Below, one piece after another: positions 10,101 through 20,772 of a stretch of 64,000 bases of DNA. Within the stretch, counting starts at the first letter, position 1; each line of letters begins with the position of its first letter. Source of the stretch: Centroberyx gerrardi. Its lineage: Eukaryota > Chordata > Actinopteri > Beryciformes > Berycidae. A program made the translations under genes and the position numbers. The stretch is taken from contig NC_136019.1 in the NCBI RefSeq assembly GCF_048128805.1, positions 11,704,905 to 11,768,904 of the forward strand, given 5' to 3'. The notes beneath the pieces were generated by a model, which was not told the origin of the DNA, made no database searches, and saw nothing but the letters and a program-made list of their open reading frames with translations.

Positions 10101-13100
10101 CGCCACTATCGTTCTCTGGCGCGCCACCTGGAGAAGCACCACGCCAACCAGCCCGAGGTCAGAACAGCCATGGAGCTGGCACACCTCCACACGCACAGCT
10201 CCTCCAACGGCAGTGCCTCACACCCTCACCCCTCATCGTCCTCCACCTCCACTGCTCACAGTCACTCCTTCGCTGTCCCTCAGCCCTCTTCCTCCAACCC
10301 CGCCCCGCCCCCCCTCTTCTCCAGGGAGAGGGAATCACCCGCTACTCGCTCAAGCACGGGCGGCGTCTCGTTCTCGCTCTCCCTGTCCCCGCCCTCTTCG
10401 GCTCAGCCAGCCGCCACCAAGAAGGCGCCCAGCTTAACACTGCCCACCTCTAAACGAGCCGCGGCCCCGATAGCGCCACGGGTGAAGAGTCCGTCGCCGC
10501 CGCCTCCCCCGCCCGCTCCCAGGAGGGGTCGGAGGATGAAAAGAGAGAAGCAGGAAGAGCAGCAGAAGGTGGAGGAGTGCTCAAGAAGTAAAGAAGAGCT
10601 GGTTCCTCCTCCAACTCCAGAGCCAGACGTAGATCCAGATGAAGATCTAGAGCTGAGTGGAGAAGGGGAGGATGATGTCCCAGAGGAGAAGAATGGAGAA
10701 GTTGCAAGGTGTGGTTGGATAAATGTTGTTTTACTTTGGAAAAGAGTAAAGCACTGTTGTCAGTGATACTCCATTCTGAGTATCTGATGATAACCACTGC
10801 TGAAAAGTAATACTTTATTGTTTTTTTAGCAATTATAGATTTATCTGTGATGTTTTTGGGTGTTGGGTGGTGCGATGTGCTGTTTAAAGCAGTATTCTCT
10901 CTCTCTCTGTTTGCAGCTCTCACAGACATCACATGTCTCCACTTCTCTCCTCCCTCTCCTGTTTGGTCCTCTACCTCCGCCGCCAGCAGCACTCGTCCTT
11001 CCTGTCTCTAACCCGCTCCCCCCATTCTGCTGAGGCCTGGCGCCTGCTCTGCCACTCCAGCCTCTCCCTGCTCATCCTCTACAATCGCCACCGCGAGTGT
11101 GAGGTGGCCAAACTCACTATCCAGGACTACCGCAACCGTACCACCCCCCAGGCCAGCTCCACCATCAGCTCCCCATCTGGCATGGAGGCCCTCCTCTCCC
11201 CCTTCGAGCGCCAGGTCCTCTGTCACCTTCCGCGGGCCGGTGTGTTGGGCAAGCGCGGCCGCATCCAACCGCTCATCCTCCCGCCACACTGTGAGTCCTG
11301 CCTGGAGCTGCTCCTACAAACCAGCCCCAACGTGGGTGTGGACCCAGAGAGCCCCTACGTCTTCTCCCGGCCCTACCACTCGCCTGCCACCCCACTACGG
11401 GGCACGGACCTTCTGCGAAACCTGGCGCGGACCAGTGGGGCCAAGAACCCCGGGGCGTTGACAGCGACACGGGTGCGGCGGCAGGTGGCCATCCTGACCC
11501 AGTTGTTACTACTAGAGGAGGGAGAGGGCCAGGGCACGCCAGGGGCCGGCGCCGCCAAACGTCTGGAGGATTTCCTGGAGCGCGAGTACCATGTGACCCA
11601 GAACTGCTCCACTATCGTCCGGGACCCGGCGCTGATGGGCCGCGTTGGTCGGGTGGTGCTTTATGGAGAAAGGGAGGGCGTGCTTTTCCGAGGAATGAGC
11701 CTGCAGCACATCTGTCTTGAGTTGGATGGTAAGAAATCACGTCTTGCATTTTTCTTTTTTCAGTAGAAAATAGTGAAGCCTCTTGGGTTCCATCAGTAGG
11801 TATTCCACGCAACCTAAATAACATTTAAGTGCAACTTCTGTTTCTGTAAACAGTGGGCAGTGGTGGCCTAAAGGTTAGAGAAGCGAGCTTGTGATCGGAA
11901 GGTCGTCGGTTCAATCCCCCAGACCGGCAGGATAAATCTGGGTGGGGAAAGTGAAAAGCAGCGCTTGCCCCTCCCTCATTTCCACCACTGAGGTGCCCTT
12001 GAGCAAGGCCCTTAACACCAACCGCTCCAATGGAGCTGCTCAGTGGCCAGCAGATCAGACTGTGGTTGTACTGGTCAGCTTCCAGGTGTGCATGTGTGTG
12101 AATGTGATCAGGGCGTTCCTGAAAAGGAGAGCATTGCTCTCAGTGAAACTCCCCCTGCATAAATAAGGGCGGAAAAAAAAAAAAAAAGTAAGAACCAAAG
12201 GGTGAGCTCGCAGCACGTCCGTCTGAAGTTAGATCACAAGAAGTATCAAGATATGTGCATTTATTTCATTTGAGTGGAAAAATCATTGTTTATACAGTGA
12301 AACCAGTTACGTGTATAGGGCTCTAGGTGGTATTTCATGCCACTTAAATGACATTTAAGGACAAAAAGGAACCAATTTATTAACAGTATTGCAGCTTGTC
12401 CCTGAGGTTTACTCCAGATCACAACCAATTTGCCAGAAATTGTCAGTTGTGTGTTAGTCATTTGAGTTAGCTACCTTCTCTGTTATATGTCTGTCTACAG
12501 TGATGTCTGGCAACTCAGCAGACTCCTTATCAGAGGATTCGGAGGCGGAGGGAGAGAAGGAGGAGGTTAAGGAGAAGACAGAGGTGATGGTGAAGAAGAA
12601 AGGACCGGGCCGACCCCCACGGAAGAAGAGAGGACCCCTTCCTTCATCAGTTAACCCATCACTAGCCAGTGTCCATAAAAGGAGGTGTATTCAGCCCAAA
12701 TCAGGTAACCATCTGTGTTTTGGTGTGTAGGTTGATAGATCTGTGTCTGTTTGATCTTGGCTTCCGACTAGCTTGGCAGACTACCTCCGATTTGCCAAGC
12801 GTCAGACAAGCTGTTCATGTTAACTTGATTCTATACAGGCTACAGATATGTCTTAGGAACAGGATCAGTGGAGCACATATACTACACCAGGCATTTGTTC
12901 TTTTGCATTTGTTGTGTACACTTTGTAACACCTCCCTCCCAATCTCTCAGGGAAGCGCGGTGTGCTGAAGCGTCCCTGGTCGGAGGCGGAGCGCGTGGCG
13001 GTGGAGACTCACCTGAAGAGGAACATCGTGGAACTGCGCGTCCCCGCCAAGGCAGACTGCGAGCGCTGCCTGGAACTCTGCCCCCTGCTGGTCAGCAACC

Positions 13101-13195
13101 AGCGAGACTGGCGGGCGATCAAGTTTTACGTCCACAACCGCATCCAGCTGCTGAAGAAGCAGGGGAGGAGAGAGAGCGCGGGCTCGGTCTGCTAG
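7143..13195 (+). CDS. Chromatin-type protein: partial SET, zinc finger, Crypton-type recombinase domain, Myb-like tail (938 aa)
   Basis: Exons: 7143-7234, 8765-8874, 9131-9215, 9323-9518, 9636-10708, 10917-11728, 12501-12704, 12951-13195; all phases agree and the stop is TAG. Residues about 115-155 match the C-terminal half of a SET domain (PPNCRIREVHCG, IAIRDIAKGEEITVDYSL); the N-terminal half and the NHxC part are not seen, so methyltransferase activity is doubtful. An acidic D/E run follows, then a C-X2-C-X9-H-X3-H finger at 312-331 (CPYCGRHYRSLARHLEKH). Residues 519-789 resemble the Crypton-type tyrosine-recombinase proteins that are common in fish genomes (NRHRECEVAKLTIQDY, SGAKNPGALTATRVRRQVA). 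AT-hook-like GRP motifs occur (KKKGPGRPPRKKRG), and the end has a Myb-like KRPWSEAERVAVETHLKRN. The product is probably a nuclear, DNA- or chromatin-associated protein. I know no gene symbol. The open frame across eight exons argues for a functional host gene rather than a live transposon. Confidence 0.8.
8875..8926 (+). repeat. (TA)n(CA)n microsatellite abutting a splice donor
   Basis: A TA run followed by a CA run begins at the very first intron bases of exon 2 of the SET/Crypton gene, so the GT donor is the first dinucleotide of the repeat tract. Confidence 0.9.
11853..12187 (+). mobile_element. tRNA-derived SINE, near full length
   Basis: The head resembles a tRNA promoter: an A-box-like tggcctaaaggttagagaag and, 34 bases on, a B-box ggttcaatccc. 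The body carries the fish-SINE phrase cccttgagcaaggcccttaa, and the element ends in a run of A. It lies in intron 6 of the SET/Crypton gene in sense orientation. Decayed copies of the same or related families occur at 21,320, 24,735, 39,735, 49,750 and 59,057. Confidence 0.8.
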
Positions 13196-15981
13196 GTCAG
13201 AGGCTGAGGGCAAAACAAAGAGATGGAGGAGGACACGCACCATATTGTATACGCCACCAGCAGTCACGATGAAGAGAATAAGTCCTGGTTATGGTGGAGT
13301 GCAGCTTTTTCTTTTCTTTTTTTCTCTCTCTCTCCAAACGTGACTTTGTTTTTTAAAACTCCATGGATGCAGTACCTGGAATTAGGCACACTATCAGGCC
13401 TAGCCCCGTCACCCTGGTCGTAAGGGATTAGTGTAATAAAACTGACAGAACTGAGAACAGATGGGACGCTGAGATTGAAGATTATTTGTCGGAGATGCAT
13501 GCATCCCATGCCTGTTTTTGACAGATATTTTGAAGTGGTTGGACACGATGTACTGAAAGTGTGAGTATGAGTTCAGACACGGTGAACGCTCTTAGGTCTA
13601 GTGTCCACTTCCACAAAAGGCTGATGACCAAACATGAATGTGTAAAGATATGGAGGAAGAAACCAATGGCTCCGACCCTTAAAGTCCCCATAGTTAGCCC
13701 GCGTCTTCTGGACTGAGACATTTATGAACCTGTATAGTTTGTGTTTGATATCGATAATTGACTGGCATTGCGCCCCCAACCCATGGCTCTCATAACTGAC
13801 AAGTGTATTAAAACGTATTCTTCAAAGTCTTGGACCATGATGCACCTGTGAAGTGGTTCTCGCATACCTCTATACCACGATCGTAGTCAAACTAGTATGT
13901 ATCAAGGCACGCCTACTTGAATTTGTTTATTGCGTATCAGACATTTTTTTTTATTCTTTTACTTCAGAATCAACATATGGTCTTATTCACAATGTAAATA
14001 CTTACTAATCAATGAAAAGTATACAGTAGTGATGACAAAGTTAGTATTGTGCTATGGTGTACATATTGTAAATACTACCTGTACTTATTAAAGTGTATGA
14101 CATTTTGCTGTGTTTTCTTAAACTGGATTGTAAAGTGAGGTTTTACATTGTGGACACATAATGAAACAAAGAAAATAGAAATCATGAATAAATATAAAAA
14201 TCACAGATTATTGATTGTATTGGTTGATACAGTGAAAACTACACGGGTTAGATATTTTACTTTTTATTTAAGTATTTAAGTTGTACACTACATTTTCAAC
14301 ACGAAACACAAAATATCAAAAATTTCAAAATGAAGCAAACACAAAATATCAAAAATTTCAAAATTAAACAAAATATCACAAATTAAGCAAACGCATAAAA
14401 TACAAAAATCGTCAAGAACATTCTTGGGTAGTAACTGTCTTAAATAAGACCAGCCTAAGACCAGCATAAGACAATAAAATTTCAACAATTGTCAGTGAAT
14501 GTCACAAGGATGGGTTTGGGAGATTAACTGTCAAACCTTGCTGAGCATCAAACCCAGCTACTCAAACCAAGCAGCTCAGTAGCTTTGTGCTATTTTTCAT
14601 GGATTATTTGGATCTCCATTAGTTATTACCACCAAACAGCTATTCTTCCTGGGATCCACAATAACATTAACCATTATTTGAGCTAGATATTAAGTGTACA
14701 AATAAAATTCAGACTTCAATGCTATCCTGTACAATATATACAATTATGTTAAAATGAGAGTCATAAAAATTACTTACTGACAACAGGTCCAAGAAACTCT
14801 CAACTTCAGAGGAATTAAGCTGCCTTGTGCTATAAGTATTAGCAATATATAGAAATATAAAGGCACAAAGTTTCCTAGCTGCCTTAAAATTCTAAGTTGA
14901 CTGAAATAGCACTGAATAGTTTGGTCAAAGATCATTAGTTGCTCTAATGTAGTGAAACTGAGTGAACTTAAGACAATAAGTTCAATCATCAAATATCTAG
15001 TCACACTGACAAGTTTTCATTTGTTTAATCCATTAATTGATGAGCTGCAGTCCAGTGTTGTTGTGTAATGGCGGTAGGGATTGAACTGGATACTAATTTT
15101 CATCATGGTTCTCATTTTCATTTTTTATCAGACCCATGATTCACCTAAGATACAAACAGTACATAACAGTGTCCATCTTGTAACTTCATTCTAACCAGAA
15201 GAAGGAAGGGTTTATGGAGAAAGTCTGCTAATAAGCTAACATTGTTTCTTAATAAACTTTAATATGATGAGTTTAGTGAATGCTTCGTAAGGTGTTCTTA
15301 CAACTCAAGTCACAAGACGTTAACTCATGATTATAAGTCATGAAGCAGATAACTAGCAAAGTTGACAAACATCTATACATTAATGATTAAACTTGATTTC
15401 ACTAAATTTCACTATGAGTTTTTACAGTGTGGTATGAGCTACACTGGCTCAAAAATAATCCTTAATATTAACAACTGTTAATAATAGTAACATAATTGTT
15501 ACATAGTAGTGGTGGAGTTCAAGTTTGGCTTGTTTTCATTTTTGTAGTTCAATTTCTAAACAGTTGATTACTGTGTGTGTTGGGCTAGTGCCAGTTATTG
15601 GATAGTGCCAGTTATCAAAATACTCCATATATCAGTACTGTGCCAATTTGTGGTGTCAATATTAATTAAGCTGTTGAAAAGATTGGTGAATTTCTTAAAT
15701 CAGATTCTCAGATTTTCGACTATGCTACTCTACTAGTGGAAGGAACAAGGAACATTAGATAGATGTCAAGAGGACATTTGAGTCAGTCCTCAGCTTTCCC
15801 TGCACTGACATGAGCAAACCACATTTACACTTGGTTCAATTCATTTTGTGTATCCTGTTTTTTGTACCTTCAGCGCAGGAAAAGGTATATATAGTCAATC
15901 CCAAGTATGATATTCTCCAAGTGGTTTGCACATTATTTCATCTTGCCCTTCTTATAACAGTTGTTACTGTTGACATCAAGA
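13196..15981. other. Convergent intergenic region (3'UTRs of SET/Crypton gene and butyrophilin gene)
   Basis: No coding signal is seen. Candidate poly(A) signals for the upstream gene are AATAAA at 13435-13440 and ATTAAA at 14087-14092. A short direct repeat with a unit of about 32 bases, rich in 'caaaatatcaaaaatttc', spans 14307-14366. The rest is AT-rich and featureless to me. Confidence 0.5.
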
Positions 15982-17798
15982 CTAATATTTGGTGGCTTTT
16001 GAACCTGAATCTAAAGTGTGCTCCACTTCAGAGGGCTGACACGGTTTGTTTTCCCTATGTAATATCTCCATAGGGGATAGGTCACCTTTACCAGGATTGA
16101 AAAAAGGAAAGACTTCTCCTGTGAACCTAGCTGCTAGAGTGACAATATGTCTCTTTTCTTCTACGTTGTAAAAGGAAAGCTCTCCACTGTCGTAGTTCAA
16201 ATGCACACCAAGAGTCTTCGGTCTGGAATGGATAGGAAGTAAAATGGCTGGTTCTGCGTTAAGCTGGAATCTGTCTGCTGTGTTTGAGGAGAGGAACCAG
16301 AAACCATTGGATGGAGTTGGTGGTATCTTCAATTCCTGAAGGTTGACAGTTGCATTCGTCACTCCTACCCACCAGGACTTTTTGAGGCTTACGTTTTCTT
16401 TGCCCAACAAAACCTCCCAGTAGTGCTGTCCAGAAGAGAAGCCAGGTGTTCCCTTTATAGACGTGAGGAGAGTGACCTTGTCACCATCAGGAAAACCACC
16501 TGCGACTTCCTCTTCTCTCACAAGTTTACCACCTATGGTTTTCAGATGTGGATTTTCTGTCTTGTCAAGCGTGACATTCACTGTTGAAAACAGAGAATGA
16601 GATCAGGATGAAAACAGGAAAGTTCAGGATAGAGCAATACTTGATAAGTGCAAATCTCAGCAGATTGTCAGCAGATTACCTTGATGTTTGCTGGCCTCTG
16701 CTAGAGATGTGTCTTGGGCCACATCTGAAATTGAGAACAAATAAAAGCGGATCTCACACTCCAACAAAATGATTTGTTCCCAGATAAACTGACTGACATC
16801 TCATTAGTGCAAGAGGTCTGCATGTTGAGAAGCTGTCATGGATTGTGCTTTGCTTAGACTTTATGAAGTAAAACAGAGTGAGTTAATCCTTACCTACTGA
16901 TAGAAGTTTTTGAGTTTCTGGAAGAAATAGACAAATGGTTAATAATTCTTAGGTCTAAACTATGGGATCGGGTTTTCCTTAATTATTAAATCACACTGAT
17001 AGTAACAATGCATTTGATCCACTGAGTATCATCACTTGGTCATCATGGGCACAATTGTGGATTTTTATTGAAATGCTGAGTATGAATGAGACTGTGGTCA
17101 AAGTGACTGTGTGGTCTTCCTTACCCTCTGAATCGTCATTTCCTGAAATACAAAGCACAAATTACCATTTAAGGTATAAGTATAGTATAGTTTTGAACTT
17201 GCAAAGTAGCAGATATCTCTTTTAAAAAACTCTTACCGGTTTCAGGATCCGATTTGGATCTGCTCCCTGAAACACAAGACAAACACATGAGGCTTTGATT
17301 TCAGTCAGTATTCATATTTCCATCAACATGGGACACTGGCCACACTGCCAACATCAAGATGGGGGACGCTGCCAGACTCAACAAACTGGTTTAGCTGGTC
17401 GACTGCACACACACACCCTTCAACTGGACTGTACACCTGTTTGAGCACACTTGTTGTATTACCTTTATGTATTGCACTGCCAGATCTACAGTCTACTCTC
17501 TGCTTTTTGCTGTCGCTATCTATATTATTGCCTTAATATGTTTGGTTTTTGACTTGATTCTGCTGCTAAAATGATGCGATTTCCCCATGTGCATCGATTA
17601 AGTTTTGTCTCATTTCATCTCGTCAAAACCATTAGACATTTACCTCTGTTTTTGAAGTACATCGCTCCAAGTACAGCCACGGCAGCTAAAGCTATGAGGG
17701 TCACGATGAAGGCCACCCATCCAGCCATCGAAGACTCGGGCTCTGAATAAAAAGAAATGTATTCGTTTCAAGTTATAAAAATCACCAAAAAGGATAAA

Positions 17799-17846
<48 letters not shown>

Positions 17847-19283
17847 GACACACACACACACACACACAAACAAACACACAGTAAACACATTTCCTGACAA
17901 AACCAGCTCTTTCCCCCTGTTCACCTGGCAGGACGAGGCTCTCCAGGCGCACCCTTGCCTCCCTGACGTCCTCCTCAGACAGGCCTACGGAGCAGGAAAC
18001 CTTGGAGGGGCCGGAGACCAGCAGCCAGCTGTGGACGGACACCAGGCCGCCGGGGTCGCTGCCGTACACCAGGCTTTCCGGGGCCAGAGGCCGCTTGTGG
18101 TCGGACCAGCGCAGCCCGGGCTTCGGGTGCCAGCCTTCAGACTCACAGCTCACGTTCACCTGGCCGTCTTCTCTCCACACCGCCGACAGGAGGGGAGAGC
18201 TGCCCGTTTCTACGAAAGAGGGAGAGAGACGCAGCAGGGAAGGACATGTGATTTAAAGGTGGAGGGGATGTGATGAAACGCAGTGGACTTTTTCCCTGCT
18301 TTTGGTAGCGCTCACCGGTCACGTTGAGACTGACGCTGGCCTTGTCGTAGCCCTGGTCGCTGCTCACATAGCAGGTGTACTCCCCTGCGTCCTCCAGCGT
18401 GACGTTCACCAGCTCCAGGGTGACGTCGCCCGCCTTCAGCCCCTCGGACTTCGCGTCCCGCAGGCCGAAGGACACTCGCCCCACGTACTCCGCCTGCTGG
18501 GTGCCGTCGGTGAGCTGTCTGAGGACCGGGGTGTCGAACAGGTCGCCGCGGTACCAGCGCACCTCCAGGCCCTCGGCGCTCTTCGGCGGGGTGAGCCAGC
18601 AGGGTAACGTGGCCGTACGGCCCCGCCGCGCTGAGACCGGGGCCCCGGGGACCGAGACTATGAAGTTTTCTGAGACTGTTGAATGGGAAACATGAATGTT
18701 GTTAGTTTTGGGAGACAGTAAAGATGAGAGTGGGAGGGGGGTGACATGCAACAAAAGCCCCAGGCCAGATTCAAACCCAGGAGGTTGCAGGTACATGGTA
18801 TGAAACTTAACTTAGGTTATGATATGACTATAATATAATACTAACATAGATGTAATTGATGATCACTGCCCTTTGAGCCATACAATCATGTTTTGTTCGA
18901 ATGTGGACATAAAGCTATTCAAAATAACTGAGGCTTATAACAATAATAATAGCACTTTACTAGAGTTTAAAAAGTGCTTTAAAAGTCAAATAAAAGCAAA
19001 CATTATAGACTACTCAAAAAAATAAAAAATAAAAAAGTAATATCAAGAAGGGACAACAAGATAAAAATGTGAATGAGGGTAAAAAAACGGGGGGGGGGGG
19101 GTTAAAACAATATACTAGTAAAAATAATAGAATAACAATAATAGTAATAGGATAAAAAGATAATAGCATCACATAAAAAACAACAGACTGCCTTGTCAAG
19201 TGTGACGAGACTTCTTCAGACTCACCAGAGGCGGCAAAGCACATAGATGCGCAGAGAGCAGCAACAAGGTACAGCAGCGTCAT
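15982..19283 (-). CDS. Butyrophilin-like receptor, IgV-IgC-TM-B30.2 (505 aa)
   Basis: Coding exons, 5' to 3' on the minus strand: 19283-19226, 18675-18316, 18209-17925, 17742-17644, 17266-17237, 17142-17125, 16917-16894, 16724-16680, 16580-15982. All joins are phase 1. In order they encode a signal peptide (MTLLYLVAALCASMCFAASG); an IgV domain with LPC and DAGEYTC cysteines; an IgC domain (VNVSCESEGWHP, VSCSVGL); a membrane segment (GWVAFIVTLIALAAVAVLGA); four micro-exons of 30, 18, 24 and 45 nt; and a PRY-SPRY (B30.2) domain with HYWEVLLG, WWVGVTNA and VFPFFNPG. Butyrophilins are surface immunoglobulin-superfamily proteins, some of which regulate T cells through B30.2 ligand sensing. Fish have expanded sets, so one-to-one orthology is not claimed. 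A non-coding first exon near 19.56-19.6 kb is likely but unplaced. Confidence 0.87.
17801..17880 (+). repeat. (CA)n-(TA)n-(CA)n microsatellite in butyrophilin-like gene intron
   Basis: A compound CA repeat is interrupted by tatatatag. It lies between the IgC and membrane exons, beginning about 45 bases downstream (minus strand) of the IgC donor. Confidence 0.95.
18950..19110. repeat. A-rich dispersed repeat remnant with poly-G run
   Basis: This is A-rich low-complexity sequence in the first butyrophilin-like gene intron. It contains a 'aaaaagtgctttaaaa' phrase like that at the start of the window, and a run of ten or more G at about 19,090-19,101. No family is assigned. Confidence 0.35.
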
Positions 19284-19756
19284 CTGAAAGCCTACGGAAG
19301 AATAATAATTAGTATTTGCTTTCATAGTAATACAAAATCACTGTCCAAACTGGACAGTGATTTTTTGGCACTGGCACAAACGCTATCGTAAGAGACGCAG
19401 GCCTCCACGTGCACATTCAGCGTCAATGGAGCGTAAACAGAAAAAAATATCGACATTGTATGACGTTCTTGAAATGAGAGGCATAACATACTGCAGTCGA
19501 CAATTTTTTTATTACGTAGACTGATGATCAACCGCGCAAAAATGAAATCAGGCCTACCCATAGTGTTGATGTGAGTCCACAAATGTAGTCCTTCAGAGTG
19601 CTTCCAGCAAGCTGTAACTTATATAGAGATCACTATGAACTGTAAATCAGCTTTAACTTGTAGTCGGCTCCTCTTCTTTGTCGTTATTTCTGGATGAAAT
19701 TGGAAAATGAATGAAATTTCCGCGCTAACAAAGAAAATGCGACACCACTCGATAGA

Positions 19757-19775
19757 TTTTACTTTCACTTTTATT
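19757..19775 (-). promoter_or_regulatory. PRDI/ISRE-like site upstream of the butyrophilin-like gene
   Basis: Read on the minus strand this is AATAAAAGTGAAAGTAAAA. It contains AAGTGAAAGT, close to the IRF-binding PRDI element. It lies about 470 bases upstream of the butyrophilin-like start codon and probably within 200 bases of its transcription start. Interferon control is inferred, not shown. Confidence 0.4.
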
Positions 19776-20071
19776 CACGACAAAGCTGGGGTGGGAGTGG
19801 GGGGGGCAATACTAAGGATGCCAAATGCATATTTAATTCAGATGAGTAATTCGCATTCTTCGCTTCCTTAAAACAAAATTCACTACGTTTTGTTGATTCT
19901 TTTAGAGGACTGGTCTTTGGACTCTGGTTTTTTATAACATGGGTTAAAAATGTTTAACGGCTGCAATTTTATTCCACACACGCGGGGGCGCTCAAACATC
20001 AAGGCTCACTAAATCAAATTAAGCAGAGTAAGAGAGGCGGAAGTGTTTATAAATATGTAGTCTGTCGATTT

Positions 20072-20079
20072 TCACGTGA
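20072..20079. promoter_or_regulatory. CLEAR-like E-box upstream of mfsd8
   Basis: TCACGTGA is the palindromic core of the CLEAR element (GTCACGTGAC), bound by TFEB/TFE3, which drive lysosomal genes. It lies about 700 bases upstream of the mfsd8 start, in the intergenic space shared with the divergent butyrophilin-like gene. Eight of ten CLEAR positions match. Confidence 0.45.
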
Positions 20080-20772
20080 GTAGGACCGAGCTGCGTCAAG
20101 CTACCCAGTAAGGGCAATAGTAACACCGGAAATTGTGTGTATTTCCTTCAAAATAAAAGCGCAAAGTTGGTCACGTTTGAAAAATGAAGGAATATTGGGG
20201 TATTCATTAACAAAAAACACTGTGCTGTGTGTGAAAAGTCCATATTGGAAACAAATAATTGTATTTTCATTGAAATACCGATTCTTTCTTGAATATATTC
20301 CTCATCGTCTTCTCTCTCGTACTCGCGTTACACAAAACCGTTGCAATTTTGAAATCTGTTCCCGGAAGTCTTTTTTATTTTGTCTAACTCATAGGTCTAA
20401 CTTGACATTGCTGCTGTCTAGTGATCTCTGGTAATTTACCACATCCCACGTAAAGCTTTTGCAGATTGTCGTATTTGGATTTTAACAGCGGTTAGAAAAA
20501 TACCCCACTTTACCATCGTGTGCGGTATAACTTAGGCTAACGTATAGCTACTAAGAGAGTGTAATGTTAGCTCCAGTGGTAAACTGATAGGCGAGAGCTA
20601 GCTTGCCTGGGTGAAAGGACTTTGCAGAAAAGAGCTATCTAACTTTACGTCTAGCTAACTGTCTCGGCTAAGTTACATGGCGACTTAACGTTAGACATAT
20701 TGTCCTATATCTTGAAAGTCCCGTGCAGCTGCATAGCTTCGTCTTTGCTTTGGCTTGCTGTTTTTAGCAAAC

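Noticed and set aside
9680-11612. Antisense and alternative-frame open frames across the SET/Crypton gene
   Set aside because: They are shadows of GC-rich, low-complexity coding sequence (poly-Ser opposite the acidic run, Pro-rich frames). The chosen frame alone joins across all splice sites.
11880-11925. Possible tRNA gene
   Set aside because: A- and B-box-like motifs are present but no cloverleaf can be formed; the following body and poly(A) show it is a SINE head.
18002-18695. Plus-strand open frames opposite the butyrophilin Ig exons
   Set aside because: The minus strand encodes clear Ig domains with matching exon phases; the plus frames have no recognisable content.
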